Origin: Schleiferilactobacillus harbinensis DSM 16991
GTDB taxonomy: Bacteria > Bacillota > Bacilli > Lactobacillales > Lactobacillaceae
Direction of reading: 5' to 3'
Assembly (NCBI RefSeq): GCF_000425885.1
Contig: NZ_AUEH01000006.1
Span: forward strand, 1 to 64,000
DNA length: 64,000 bases
A model generated the notes under the pieces. The model saw only the letters and a program-made list of their open reading frames with translations. It searched no databases and was not told where the DNA came from. Positions 38,282 through 48,848 of this stretch are shown here, one piece after another; position 1 is the stretch's first letter, and each line of letters opens with the position of its first letter. The position numbers and the translations under genes were made by a program.

Positions 38282-38761
38282 GTGGCCAAACAATCAATTG
38301 TGGATACCGTGACGCCGCTGGTGCGGCCAATCGTTGAAGCGGCCGGCTTGCAGCTGGTCGACGTGGAGTACGTGAAGGAAGGCAGAAGCTGGTACCTCAG
38401 GGTTTACGTGGATAAGCAGGGCGGCATTGATGTGGAAGAAATCGCTAAGGTTTCGGACCCCATCAGTACCGCGATGGATACCATCGATCCTGATCCGTTC
38501 CCAGAGAAATATATCCTGGAGGTCTCTTCGCCCGGTGCGGAGCGGCCATTGAAAACTGATGCTGATCTAGAAAAGGCTGTCGGGGAGTATATCCATATCT
38601 CCCTGTACCAACCGGTGGACGGTCAAAAGGTATTCGAAGGCACATTGCAGACGCTGACGGCGACGGAATTGACCTTGGTGATCAAGGATAAGACCCGCCG
38701 CATCCCGCGCACTTTTGCCCGGGACGCCATCGCCCACGCCCGCTTAGCTATTGAATTTTGA
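38282..38761 (+). CDS. rimP: Ribosome maturation factor RimP
   Basis: A 159-residue factor for 30S assembly. The N-terminal domain has VRPIVEAAGLQLVDVEYVKEG and ends in YILEVSSPGAERPL, the RimP signature; the C-terminal Sm-like domain follows. I chose GTG 38282, which follows GAAAGGGG and gives a normal-length protein; upstream in-frame codons lie over the terminator region. It opens the nusA-infB operon. Confidence 0.95.
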   Translation: MAKQSIVDTVTPLVRPIVEAAGLQLVDVEYVKEGRSWYLRVYVDKQGGIDVEEIAKVSDPISTAMDTIDPDPFPEKYILEVSSPGAERPLKTDADLEKAVGEYIHISLYQPVDGQKVFEGTLQTLTATELTLVIKDKTRRIPRTFARDAIAHARLAIEF

Positions 38762-38779
38762 GGAAAGGAAACAAGTATT

Positions 38780-39880
38780 ATGAGTGCTGAAATGCTCACT
38801 GCGTTAGATGAGTTGGAGCGTCAAAAAGGCGTTAAAAAGGAGGTCGTGATCGATGCGATCTCCGCGGCCCTGGTTTCGGCTTACAAGCGTAATTACGGTC
38901 AGGCCCAAAATGTAGAAGTGGACTTTGACAATAAAACCGGTGAATTCCACGTCTATGCCGTCAAGGAAGTCGTAGACACCGTTTTTGATTCCCGGTTGGA
39001 AGTGGCCTTAAAAGATGCCATTGCCATCAATAAGGCTTACGAAGTGGGGGACCACATCCGCTTTGAAGTGACCCCGGAACACTTTGGCCGCTTAGCCGCC
39101 CAAACCGCTAAGCAAGTCATCATGCAGCGGATCCGCGAAGCTGAACGCTCCATCGTGTATGACGAATACAGTCAATACGAAAACGAGATCATGTCCGGCG
39201 TCGTAGAACGCCGTGATAACCGCTTTGTCTACGTCGACCTGGGCCGCATCGAAGCCGTGCTGAGCAAGCAGGACCAGATGCCCAACGAAAGCTACAACGC
39301 CCACGACCGGATCAAGGTTTATGTATCGAAAGTCGAAAACAGTCCCAAGGGCCCGCAAGTGTTTGTTTCCCGGACCAATCCCGATTTTGTCAAACGGCTA
39401 TTTGAACAAGAAGTCCCAGAGATTTACGATGGCACTGTAGAGGTCGCGGGTATCGCTCGGGAAGCCGGCGATCGGACCAAGATCGCGGTCAAATCCAATG
39501 ATCCCCACATTGATCCCGTTGGTACCTGTGTCGGACCCAAGGGTCAGCGGGTTCAGGCAGTGGTCAATGAACTGCACGGCGAGAACATGGACATCATTCA
39601 ATATGAAGATGATCCCGCTGAATACATTGCTAATGCCCTGAATCCGGCGGAAGTCATCGCGGTGCAATTTGCTGATGACGACGAGCGCAACTGCACGGTC
39701 ATCGTGCCCGATGAGCAGCTTTCTCTGGCCATCGGCAAGCGCGGCCAGAATGCCCGCTTGGCCGCTCGGCTGACGGGTTACCGTATCGACATCAAACCGG
39801 AATCCGAAGTTGAGTTCGTGGACGACGACGGCGACGTTGAAGACCCGGATACGCCACAGACTAATGGTGATGAGAAATAA
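38780..39880 (+). CDS. nusA: Transcription termination/elongation factor NusA
   Basis: A 366-residue RNA polymerase-associated factor that promotes pausing and hairpin-dependent termination. N-terminal RNAP-binding domain (1-125), S1 domain (about 130-200), two KH domains with GPKGQRVQ and GKRGQNARLA, then a short acidic tail. It lacks the extra acidic repeats of enterobacterial NusA, as expected for Firmicutes. Start ATG 38780 follows AGGAAAGGA. Its own operon leader contains a terminator that it could act on. Confidence 0.97.
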   Translation: MSAEMLTALDELERQKGVKKEVVIDAISAALVSAYKRNYGQAQNVEVDFDNKTGEFHVYAVKEVVDTVFDSRLEVALKDAIAINKAYEVGDHIRFEVTPEHFGRLAAQTAKQVIMQRIREAERSIVYDEYSQYENEIMSGVVERRDNRFVYVDLGRIEAVLSKQDQMPNESYNAHDRIKVYVSKVENSPKGPQVFVSRTNPDFVKRLFEQEVPEIYDGTVEVAGIAREAGDRTKIAVKSNDPHIDPVGTCVGPKGQRVQAVVNELHGENMDIIQYEDDPAEYIANALNPAEVIAVQFADDDERNCTVIVPDEQLSLAIGKRGQNARLAARLTGYRIDIKPESEVEFVDDDGDVEDPDTPQTNGDEK

Positions 39881-40200
39881 TGGCCAAAGCAAAGAAACAA
39901 AAGAAAGTACGGAAGATCCCGATGCGTAAGGATCTGCTCAGTAATGAGATGAAACCGAAGAAGGAAATGGTGCGCATCGTCCGCGATCCGGAAGGCACCA
40001 TCAGCATTGACCCCACGGGCAAAAAATCCGGCCGCGGGGCCTATGTTGCCCTTGATCCAGCAGCCATTGCCGCGGCCCAGAAAAATCGGGTCGTAGAGAA
40101 GGCACTGGCAGGTAACGTCACGGATACTTTCTACGATGAATTATACGCATACGTCGATCACCGCAAGGCACGGGTCGAATTGTTCGGTCCCGACGCATGA
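39880..40200 (+). CDS. rnpM: RNase P modulator RnpM (YlxR, DUF448)
   Basis: A 106-residue small basic protein of the YlxR family, shown in Bacillus to bind and modulate RNase P RNA. Core KPKKEMVRIVRDPEG, IDPTGKKSGRGAYV and the helix after it are present. The usual N-terminal R-x-C-V/I-x-T box reads RKDLLSNEMKPKKE here, so the conserved cysteine is missing. It overlaps nusA by one base and ylxQ by four. Confidence 0.9.
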   Translation: MAKAKKQKKVRKIPMRKDLLSNEMKPKKEMVRIVRDPEGTISIDPTGKKSGRGAYVALDPAAIAAAQKNRVVEKALAGNVTDTFYDELYAYVDHRKARVELFGPDA

Positions 40201-40502
40201 CGCCAATGAATACCCAGAAATTAATGAATCTGATCGGTCTCGCCCAGCGCGCTTCCCGGCTCATTGTCGGTGAAACCCAAGTCTTGACGGTTGTCCGCAG
40301 CCAGCAAGCGAAGCTTGTTATTCTGGCAGCAGACGCCGGCGCAGCCACTGCGAAACGGATCACGGATAAGTGTGCCTTCTACCAGATTCCCCTCACGCAG
40401 GCTCTCACCAGCACTGAATTGACCACCGCCCTCGGGCGGCCGCGAAAAATCGTGGCGGTCATGGATGCCGGGTTTGCCCGCAGCATGGAGGCCCTTATGT
40501 AA
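40197..40502 (+). CDS. ylxQ: YlxQ, L7Ae-family RNA-binding protein
   Basis: A 101-residue protein of the L7Ae/L30e family (kink-turn binders). It shows [33 protein letters not shown] and the final strand [10 protein letters not shown]. It overlaps rnpM by ATGA and precedes infB by 23 bases, the conserved order. In-frame ATG codons at 40197 and 40206 both could start it. Confidence 0.92.
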   Translation: MTPMNTQKLMNLIGLAQRASRLIVGETQVLTVVRSQQAKLVILAADAGAATAKRITDKCAFYQIPLTQALTSTELTTALGRPRKIVAVMDAGFARSMEALM

Positions 40503-40525
40503 CTGAAATAGAGGAGTGTGAAGAT

Positions 40526-43354
40526 ATGGGGAAAAAGCGTGTCTACGAATTCGCCAAAGAAATTAAAGTACCCAGTAAACAAGTCGTTGAAGCGGCCGAA
40601 AAGGCCGGTTTGACCATCAATAATCACATGGCGATGATTGATGATGCCGGACAAAGCAAAGTCCGGCAGGTCTTGCAGCAGAGTACAAGTCAATCAGCCC
40701 CGCAGGCTGACAACAAAGTACAGCAAGCAAGTCAACCAAAATCACAGAGCAAGGATCAGAAGGACACCCATACAGGCAAGACAAAAATTCTCGTATCGGC
40801 TATCCGGCGACCTAAGAGCAAACCGAATGCGGCCCACGCCAGTGTCCATGGCGTGAAGACCACCACCGGTGTGCCTCGGGAAGACCGGCACACTTCTTCT
40901 ACGCGGCGGGAGCAACCCCGTCGGCAGCCTGCCGTTAATGCAGCGCCCGCGAAGCCTCAAGAAACACCGCGGCCCGTCGCCAAGCAGGATCAGTCGACCG
41001 CCAATACTGCCCGTCCCACTCAGTCCACTCACAGACAGGAGCCTAAACCTACGGTAACCACTACCCAAGCAAAGCCTAATAATAATAATCAGCAGCATGC
41101 CGCTGCGACCAATCAGCGTACGGCGAGTCCCGCCCGGAACCAGAACCAAAGCACTGGCCGCAGCCAGAGCCAAGGACAAAACCGGACCCAGGGTCAGAAT
41201 CGCCCTCAGGGTCAAAGCCAAAGCAATCGCAGTCAGAACCAAGGCCAGAAGCGGAATCAGGGCCAAAGCCAAGGACAAAACCGCGGTCAGCAGACCCAGT
41301 CACGGCCGAATCAAGGCCAAGGGCAAAGCCAGAATCGCAGCCAAGGCCAAGGGCAAAATCGGAAGCAAGCGCAAAACCGCAACACCAGCAGTAATCAAAG
41401 CCGCAGTCAATCCACGACCGCGACGACGGATAACAGCCGGCGGACGCGCAACCAAGGCGGCAGCAATACCGGCAATAGCCGTTTCAATGATAACCGCGGC
41501 GGTAACAGCAATCGTCGCAATCGCCGGAACAAGAAGGGGCGCCGTTACAATAACGAACCGCGCAAGGTCATGCCGGCCCGCAAGGATCGGCCGTTACCTG
41601 AGACTCTGGTGTATACCGAAGGCATGAACGCTCAAGAATTGGGCAAGGTATTGCACCGGGAACCGGCAGAAATCGTTAAGAAGCTCTTCATGCTCGGCGT
41701 GATGGTCAACCAGAACCAATCTTTGGATGACGATACCATCGAGTTGCTGGCCGCCGATTACGGCATCAACGCCCAAAAGAAGGTTGAACAAGATATTTCT
41801 AATCTGGACGCCCTCTTTGAAAAAGAACAAAAGAACACCGATCACTTAGTTGCCCGGCCGCCTGTTGTCACTATCATGGGGCACGTTGACCATGGTAAGA
41901 CAACTTTGCTGGACAAATTGCGCCATACCCACGTCACCGAGGGCGAAGCCGGCGGGATCACCCAGCATATTGGGGCCTACCAAACGAAGCTTGATGGCCG
42001 GGTAATCACGTTCCTGGATACGCCAGGACACGCAGCCTTCACCGAAATGCGGGCCCGCGGCGCGGATGTCACAGATATTATCGTTCTAGTCGTGGCCGCC
42101 GATGACGGCGTCATGCCCCAGACGATTGAGGCCATCAACCACGCTAAGGCGGCACATGCGCCCATGATCGTGGCCGTGAACAAGATCGACAAGCCAGGGG
42201 CTAACCCGAACCACGTCATGGAACAACTGACCGAATACGGGTTGATTCCGGAAGACTGGGGCGGCGACACGATCTTCGTCCAAATTTCGGCCAAATACGG
42301 CAAGAACTTGGATGAATTGCTGGAAATGATTCTGCTCCAAGCCGACGTCATGGAATTGAAGGCTAATCCGGATCAGCCCGCTGTAGGGACCGTTTTGGAA
42401 GCCAAGCTGGATAAGGGCCGCGGCCCTGTTGCTTCCTTGCTGGTACAGCAGGGAACGCTGAAAGTCGGCGATCCTATCGTCGTTGGCGATACCTTCGGCC
42501 GGGTCCGGGTTATGACCAATGACCGCGGGCGCCGGATCAAGGAGGCCGAGCCGGCTGAACCGGTGGAAATCACTGGGTTGAACGACGTGCCCAACGCCGC
42601 TGATCATTTCGTTGTCTTCTCTGATGAAAAGACGGCCCGGGCTGTTGGTGAAGAACGCTCGAAGAATGCTCAAGCCGAAGAGCGGGCACACAGCACCCAC
42701 GTGACTCTGGATAATCTGTTCGAAACCATGAAGGAAGAACAGATGAAGGAAGTCGACGTCATTATCAAGGCCGACGTCCAAGGTTCTGTTCAAGCTTTGG
42801 CCGATTCATTACAGAAGATTGACGTCCAAGGCGTGCGAGTGAACATTATTCACCAGGCCGTCGGAGCGATCAACGAAAGTGATGTCACCTTAGCCGCAGC
42901 GTCCAACGCGATCATCATCGGCTTCAACGTGCGCCCGACGCCGCAGGCCCGAGCCCAAGCCGATACCGACGATGTGGATATCCGGCTGCACCGGGTGATC
43001 TACCAAGCCATTGACGAAGTCGAATCCGCCATGAAGGGTAAGTTGGAACCGGAATACAAGGAAAAGGTCACTGGGAACTTACAAGTCCGGGAAATCTACA
43101 ATGTGTCCAAGATTGGCACGATTGCCGGGTGCTTGGTCACTGACGGCTTGATTACCCGTGATTCCGGCGTCCGCTTGATCCGGGACGGCATCGTTATTCA
43201 CGAAGGCAAGCTGGCTTCCCTGAAGCGCTTCAAGGATGACGTGAAGGAAGTCCGCCAAGGCTTCGATTGTGGTTTGACGATTGATGGGTACAACGACATC
43301 CACGTGGACGACCAGATCGAAGCCTACGTGATGGAAGAAGTACCGGTCAAATAA
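40526..43354 (+). CDS. infB: Translation initiation factor IF-2
   Basis: A 942-residue GTPase that places initiator tRNA on the 30S subunit. The N-terminus has an IF2-N module ([21 protein letters not shown]); residues about 55-340 are a long disordered region very rich in Gln, Asn, Ser and Arg with tandem QGQ/QNR units; a second IF2-N module (about 365-420) precedes the G domain [20 protein letters not shown] and NKIDKPGAN; then domains II-IV. It is over 200 residues longer than Bacillus IF-2 because of the disordered region. GAGGAG precedes the ATG. Confidence 0.97.
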   Translation: MGKKRVYEFAKEIKVPSKQVVEAAEKAGLTINNHMAMIDDAGQSKVRQVLQQSTSQSAPQADNKVQQASQPKSQSKDQKDTHTGKTKILVSAIRRPKSKPNAAHASVHGVKTTTGVPREDRHTSSTRREQPRRQPAVNAAPAKPQETPRPVAKQDQSTANTARPTQSTHRQEPKPTVTTTQAKPNNNNQQHAAATNQRTASPARNQNQSTGRSQSQGQNRTQGQNRPQGQSQSNRSQNQGQKRNQGQSQGQNRGQQTQSRPNQGQGQSQNRSQGQGQNRKQAQNRNTSSNQSRSQSTTATTDNSRRTRNQGGSNTGNSRFNDNRGGNSNRRNRRNKKGRRYNNEPRKVMPARKDRPLPETLVYTEGMNAQELGKVLHREPAEIVKKLFMLGVMVNQNQSLDDDTIELLAADYGINAQKKVEQDISNLDALFEKEQKNTDHLVARPPVVTIMGHVDHGKTTLLDKLRHTHVTEGEAGGITQHIGAYQTKLDGRVITFLDTPGHAAFTEMRARGADVTDIIVLVVAADDGVMPQTIEAINHAKAAHAPMIVAVNKIDKPGANPNHVMEQLTEYGLIPEDWGGDTIFVQISAKYGKNLDELLEMILLQADVMELKANPDQPAVGTVLEAKLDKGRGPVASLLVQQGTLKVGDPIVVGDTFGRVRVMTNDRGRRIKEAEPAEPVEITGLNDVPNAADHFVVFSDEKTARAVGEERSKNAQAEERAHSTHVTLDNLFETMKEEQMKEVDVIIKADVQGSVQALADSLQKIDVQGVRVNIIHQAVGAINESDVTLAAASNAIIIGFNVRPTPQARAQADTDDVDIRLHRVIYQAIDEVESAMKGKLEPEYKEKVTGNLQVREIYNVSKIGTIAGCLVTDGLITRDSGVRLIRDGIVIHEGKLASLKRFKDDVKEVRQGFDCGLTIDGYNDIHVDDQIEAYVMEEVPVK

Positions 43355-43370
43355 TAGGGGGAGTTAGCCT

Positions 43371-43730
43371 ATGAAACATCGTATTGGCCGAGTTGAATCA
43401 GAAATCCAGCGTGAAGTCACCGACATCCTGCTCAAGCGGGTCCGCGATCCGCGGGTTGAAGGAGTGACGATCACCGGTGTGGAGGTCACTCAGGATCTGC
43501 AATACTGCAAGATCTATTACAGCATTCTGTCCGATCTAGCGTCGGCGGCGGAAAAGGCCCAAGCTGGGCTGGATAAAGCCACCCCGCTGATTCGCCGGGA
43601 GTTGGGCCATCGCCTGACGACATACAAGATCCCTGAATTATCGTTCCATCAGGATCCGTCTGTCCGGTATGGTGAACACATTGATAAGCTGATTCGCCAA
43701 CTGCATGTGCAGGATAATGATGAAAGCTAA
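43371..43730 (+). CDS. rbfA: 30S ribosome-binding factor RbfA
   Basis: A 119-residue KH-fold factor for 16S 5'-end maturation and cold adaptation. It opens KHRIGRVESEIQREVTDIL and has the family's VTITGVEVTQDLQYCKIYYS. It is the last gene of the nusA operon and ends in a strong terminator. truB, its usual neighbour, is 6 kb away beyond the decayed exporter and regulator genes. Confidence 0.95.
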   Translation: MKHRIGRVESEIQREVTDILLKRVRDPRVEGVTITGVEVTQDLQYCKIYYSILSDLASAAEKAQAGLDKATPLIRRELGHRLTTYKIPELSFHQDPSVRYGEHIDKLIRQLHVQDNDES

Positions 43731-43741
43731 GCATTAACTGA

Positions 43742-43786
43742 AGCGGTGTCTGACCATTCGCAGGAATGGGCGGGCACCGCTTTTTT
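43742..43786 (+). terminator. Terminator after rbfA
   Basis: AGCGGTG/CACCGCT outer stem (from 43742 and to 43781) with an inner CCATTC/GAATGG stem, then TTTTTT. Confidence 0.88.
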
Positions 43787-43894
43787 GCATTTCAGGTACG
43801 GAATTAGGGATTTCGTGACGCACAAACGTTACGGGCGAACTTCTGGGGGTATGCTGGGGACAGTTAGAAAACGGGTGGCTTTGGAGAGGTGAGC

Positions 43895-45744
43895 ATGATG
43901 ATTAAAAAAATGACAGATAAGCACTATTCAATCTGGGAAAACCTGCGCTGGTTCAATATTCAGCGGCGGGGTATCGCCGACCATTTAAGATGGTGGCTGC
44001 CGAGTATTCTCGTGATTCAATTGGGCATCACCCTGGTGAGCGCGGCTGTCCCGGCCATGCTTGTCCGGTTGCTGGGCCAGCACACGGGGTTGCCGCTGGT
44101 CGCGCTCTTGATGATCGGGATCGGCTTAGGGCTGGGATGTTTGCAATTCAGCCAAGCCGTCTTAGATACTTTCATGCGGATGGCCAGCAGCGCGGTGCGC
44201 AACGAAATGTTTGCCACGGATGGCGGCGACTACTTGCACATTCCCTATGTGGCTGCCGCCGACGCCCAAGTGCGGGCCAAGCGAGCAGAGAGTATGAATT
44301 ATGGTTATGGTGGTGATGAGTCGGGAGTGGGAGTATTCTATAACACCCTTGTTCATACCGTGCAAAATGCTCTGATGATCCTGGTTGATGCCGTAATCCT
44401 GGGGCAGGCGTCGTGGTGGATCGCAGGCGTAATTATCGCCACGACACTCCTCGCCTTCTATCCTCAACAATCTTTCCAACGGTTCCGCCGGCAGCAGCAG
44501 AAGGTCATGGAAGATCGGTGGACCCCCGGTAAATATATTCAACGTTCCAGTTTTCAAGAAGAGAATGGGAAGGATATCCGGCTGTATCACATGGCGGGGT
44601 GGTATCAGGGCAAGTACGATCAATTTGTGGCGGCCACCAACCAGACCCAAACCAAGATTGAACGCCGCCAGTTCTGGGTCAGCAGCGGGTCGGCCTTGTT
44701 AACCTTGATTCGAAATACTGTAGGCTACGGTGTCTTACTCCTGCTCATGGTCAATAAACAGGTGAGTATCAGCCAATTCACTTTTATTTCACCTTGTTGA
44801 GTACCGTCGGCATGACTGTCGAAGCCGTTCTGACTCAGTATGGCCTCCTCAAGGGGGCCAATACGGATGTCAACACCGGACGCCGCTTTCTGGATTGGGC
44901 CGAGGCAGTCATCCAAGATATGCCCCAGGGCAAAACCGTCCCGCATTTCGATGCGCGCAAGCCGCTCACGGTGGTGTTTGACCACGTCAGTTTCACTTAC
45001 CCGGACGGTACCGCCCCCGTCCTCAATGATATTTCCTTCACGCTGCATGCCGGTGAGCGTATTGCCCTCGTCGGCCTGAACGGGGTCGGTAAAACAACGA
45101 TCACCATGTTGATGATGGGGTTGTTAACGCCTAACAGCGGGACCATCACGATCAATGACATTAATATCCAGGATATTCCGCCGGCCACGCTGCGCAGCTA
45201 TTTCGCGCCGGTTTTCCAAGAAAGCACCGTATTTGCCGGCAGCGTCGGCTATAACGTTGCAATGACGCGGGACTACGATGAACAACGGGTCCGAAATGCC
45301 TTGGCGGAAGCGGGCTTAACTGCGGATATCGACAAATTAGCACATGGTCTCCAGACAGAATTGACTAATTACATTCAGGACGATGGCGTGACGTTATCCG
45401 GCGGGTAGACCCAAAAATTAATGATTGCCCGGGCATTGTACCGGGATGCGCCGATCCTGTTACTCGATGAGCCCACTGCCGCGCTGGATGCGTTGGCGGA
45501 AAGTGCGTTATATCAAAATTATCAGAAAATGGCGGCAGGCAAGACCAGCCTGTTCATTTCGCACCGGTTGGCGTCCACCCGGTTCTCAGATCGCATTCTG
45601 TTCTTACAATAGGGGCAAATTGCCGCCAGTGGGACCCATGAAGAATTGCTGGCCCACTGCCCGGCATACACAGCGTTATACCGCACCCAGAGTCAATGTT
45701 ATACTGAGAAACAAACTGGTCAGGAGGCGGTCCAAGATGCCTAA
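43895..45744 (+). pseudogene. ABC exporter subunit, broken by one frameshift and two in-frame TAG codons
   Basis: A half transporter (membrane domain then ATPase) that would be about 615 residues. The first part (43895-44800) holds the membrane helices. At the T-run 44782-44785 one base is missing, since adding a T joins FTF to YFTLLSTVGMTVEAVL in the next frame. The ATPase then reads Walker A GLNGVGKTT and LSGG, where TAG (45406-45408) stands in place of the signature glutamine. A second TAG (45610-45612) follows LLLDEPTAALDA and the switch region. The frame otherwise stays alignable to TAA 45744, overlapping the next gene's start. GGAGAGG precedes ATG 43895. Confidence 0.85.
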
Positions 45745-47648
45745 GAAAAAGCAAGCGCCAGAGGCTAATCATCATTCTTACCGTGAATATCTTCATTATG
45801 CCAACCTGCTGCGGCCGCATTCCGTTGCGGTCCAAGCCGCGTTGGCCGTGGTCACCCTGCTCCAAGGATACGCCGCCGTCCTTCTTAGGGGTACTGGTCA
45901 CGCAACTGACCGTGCCCAACGTGACGATGGCGCAACTATGGCCGATGACGGCGGCCTTCCTGGGCACCATCTTCGTCCTTGCAATCATCGGCTATCGGTT
46001 GACGATGCATGCCAACGTGAATGCCTGGGGCTCTTGGTTCGGCATGCAAGCCATGACCAACAAGAAGATGCTGACAGTGACCTATCCCACGTTCATTGAT
46101 CCAAAATTTCGGGATGAGTATGCGGCAGCTAACACCAGCATTATGTTTTCTGGCGGTTTCGGCCGGTTTGTCACCCAAGTCGTCAATAGCGTGTGCGGTC
46201 TGATTGCGGCGGTTGTTCTTTCTGGTGCGTCACTCGTTGCGTTGTTTACCGCCCGCAGCCAAGAAACAACCGCCTTGGCCCGATTTTCTAATTCACCGTG
46301 GCTGTTGGTGCTCATGCTAGTAATTATTGCGATTCCAGTGGTCATGGCCTTTCCTTTGGCTAAATTGAGCGGCAAATACATGCGGAAGTTCTATAACTTC
46401 AACGTGCAGTTTAACCGGATGGGAGCGTACTACATCCAAACCGTGTTTGACGATTATGTCATTGGCAAAGTGATTCGAATTTTTGACCCCCTCGATCACT
46501 TGCTGCACCATTTTGCCAAAGAAAATCGAACTCAAATCAGCGAAGACAACAAAATGCTGACCCAGGCCACTGCCGCCCGCAGTCTCAATAATATTGTACT
46601 GAGCGTTATTATCGGAATGCTTTACGTGGTCGTCGGCATCAAAGGCTTGGCTGGGGCAATATCGATTGGGGCCGTGATTGCCTATGTGGGTTATCTGCAA
46701 CAGGTGATCGGTGCACTCACCACAATGATGGATACGATTGGCACGAGTGCATCTATCTTGAAGGGCTTGGATCAATTCATTGATTTCATTGAATATCCAG
46801 ATGCGCCCGCCAAGGGGAGGCTGCCGATCGAGAAACGGTTGGATAATAACTATGAGATCAAAGTAGACGATGTGAGCTATCGCTATCCGGGCACTCAGGA
46901 GTGGGCATTGCGCCACGTGACCCTGCAATTCAAAGTCGGCCAACGGTTAGCGCTGGTTGGCCCAAACGGTAGTGGCAAGACGACGCTCATTAAGCTCCTG
47001 ACCCGCTTGGCAGAACCAACAGAAGGCCGAATTCTGTTGAACGGCATCGATATCCAGAAATACGATATTCACGAATATCAGCAGATTTTCGCCGTGGTGT
47101 TCCAGGATTACCGGTTGTTTGCCTTCTCAGTCGCTGATAATGTCGCGGTGAATACCCATAAGGATCCTGAGCGCATTCAGCGGGCATTGACCTTGGCCGG
47201 AGTGTGGGACAAAGTAGACAGAATGCCGAAAAAGACAGAAACCAGCCTCACCAAGAATATTGATCCCGCGGGGGTGGACATCTCCGGTGGGGAAGCACAG
47301 AAAATTGCCATTGCCCGGGCCTGGTACAAAGACGCGCCATTCATCATTCTCGACGAACCGACTGCCGCTCTGGACCCGGTCTCGGAATATGAAATTTACC
47401 AGAAGTTTGATGACCTGATGGAGAAGAAAACGGCAATCTACGTTTCCCACCGCATGAGTTCGACCCGTTTCAGTCAGCGCATTGTCGTTTTGGACCACGG
47501 CCAGATTGTGGAGGACGGGACCCACGCGGCGTTGATGCAGGCGCAAGGGTTGTATTACCGGCTCTTTGAAGCTCAGGCGCAATACTACACGGCCGACAAA
47601 ATTAAAGCCGAACGCAAAAACGCCGATGCCGCGTACGCCATCGACTAG
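45737..47648 (+). pseudogene. Partner ABC exporter subunit, broken by a frameshift near its start
   Basis: Starting at ATG 45737 behind AGGAGG, the protein reads MPKKKQAPEANHHSYREYL and continues to QGYAAV; then the frame fails. Dropping one C at about 45880-45882 joins it to FLGVLVTQLTVPNVTMAQLW, and from there a full membrane domain and ATPase (GPNGSGKTT, DISGGEAQK, FIILDEPTAALDP) run intact to 47648. The downstream part alone, from a Met at 45783, would carry a wrong N-terminus. Its start overlaps the end of the first broken subunit, so the two were once a coupled heterodimer. Cargo unknown; the adjacent LytTR two-component system suggests a peptide. Confidence 0.8.
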
Positions 47649-47672
47649 CCAAATAATTTATATGAGTCGCTG

Positions 47673-48848
47673 TCAGTCCGTGCTGGCGGCGGCTTTTTGA
47701 CTTATTGTGGGTAAGGGCAGGGCGATCTCAGTTACGAACACGCCCTCTTCATATTGCCGGTTGATCATCCCGTTATATTTCTCGACCAGCGCGTTGATCC
47801 GGCGAATGCCGAGGCCCCGTTTGTCGTTCTTCGTCGATGCATAATCGTAGTTGATATATTGATCCGCCGGTCGGGTATTGGTCACAGAAATATAGAGCTG
47901 TTGCTTCATAATCGCAATGTAGACCCGCAGGAAGCGGTCGTCCGTTGCCGGCTGGGCTTCGATGGCCTCCAGGGCGTTGTCCAAAATGTTGCCAAGAATC
48001 ACCACCAAATCAACAGCCTTAATGAGCGGTTGCGGGCCGACAAAGGCTTTCACATTCATCGGGATCTGCTGGTTCTTGGCCATGGTTAATTTGGCGTTCA
48101 GGACCGCGTCCAGCATCGGGTTGCCGGAGCGGACGATTTGTTCGATATCACCCAGGGAAGTCTCCAATTCGCCTAAATAATGCTGCGCTTGGGCCACGTC
48201 GCCGTCGTGGAGATAGACTTTCAGCGATTGCAAATGATCGTGGTAATCGTGGCGCCAGCCGCGAATCTGCGCATAGAGATGGTTGACTTCTTTAATGTAG
48301 TTGGCCATGATGCCATCCAGTGATTGGGCATAGACCATGTCGGTTTGCTGGAACAAATAAGTGAGCAGGCCGGTCACCAATTTCACGGTAAGCAGCCACA
48401 GCCCAAGAAGCAAGAAGCGCGCTGGTGTGTCTGAAATGAAAAAGAGGACGGCAAAAATCGCACCGGTGCCGCTCAGCAGCAGCCACAGCGGGCGAAAGGT
48501 TTGTCCCCGGGCAATATGCACGATGCAGGCGCTGATGACAATGGTGAATAGGCCAGCGGTACTCTTCGGCGACGATAACCAAATCGGGGCCAGCGCCGCG
48601 AGTACCAGTAAACCGCCCAACACCATATCCGGCCAGCGGGCATGGAGCGGATCGCGGCCCAGCCAAGCATAGAGCTCCAGAACCAGCAGCGCGGCGAGAA
48701 TGCCGCCCCAGGGGATAATGAAGGGCAGTGTAGCGATGGGGATCAGGGCCAGCCCCGACCACCACGGTTTCTTTTCCGGGTGCGCACTCAGCCAAAGCAG
48801 ACCGCCTAAGGTGAAGAATAGGGTGCACCATAACAGTTGCCCGATCAT
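47673..48848 (-). CDS. Sensor histidine kinase, AgrC/ComD-like (HPK10 type)
   Basis: A 391-residue membrane kinase read leftward. Six or seven hydrophobic segments fill residues 1-168; a cytoplasmic helix leads to the phospho-acceptor H200 in GWRHDYHDHLQSL, the HPK10-type box; the N box is ILGNILDNALEA, and GLGIRRINALVEKYNG forms the last ATP-lid region. Kinases of this class usually sense secreted peptides. It follows its response regulator with a four-base overlap. All motifs are intact, in contrast to the broken exporter pair whose 3' end faces it. Confidence 0.9.
   Translation of the reverse strand: MIGQLLWCTLFFTLGGLLWLSAHPEKKPWWSGLALIPIATLPFIIPWGGILAALLVLELYAWLGRDPLHARWPDMVLGGLLVLAALAPIWLSSPKSTAGLFTIVISACIVHIARGQTFRPLWLLLSGTGAIFAVLFFISDTPARFLLLGLWLLTVKLVTGLLTYLFQQTDMVYAQSLDGIMANYIKEVNHLYAQIRGWRHDYHDHLQSLKVYLHDGDVAQAQHYLGELETSLGDIEQIVRSGNPMLDAVLNAKLTMAKNQQIPMNVKAFVGPQPLIKAVDLVVILGNILDNALEAIEAQPATDDRFLRVYIAIMKQQLYISVTNTRPADQYINYDYASTKNDKRGLGIRRINALVEKYNGMINRQYEEGVFVTEIALPLPTISQKAAASTD

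Noticed and set aside
40690-41560. Short direct repeats that at first sight resemble a CRISPR-like or minisatellite array
   Set aside because: They lie in frame within infB and encode Gln/Asn/Ser/Arg units; there are no uniform spacers.
43814-43833. CGTGACG and CGTTACG as direct-repeat LytTR sites upstream of the broken exporter
   Set aside because: Centre spacing is 13 bases, not the roughly 21 expected for LytTR direct repeats, and there is no matching promoter.
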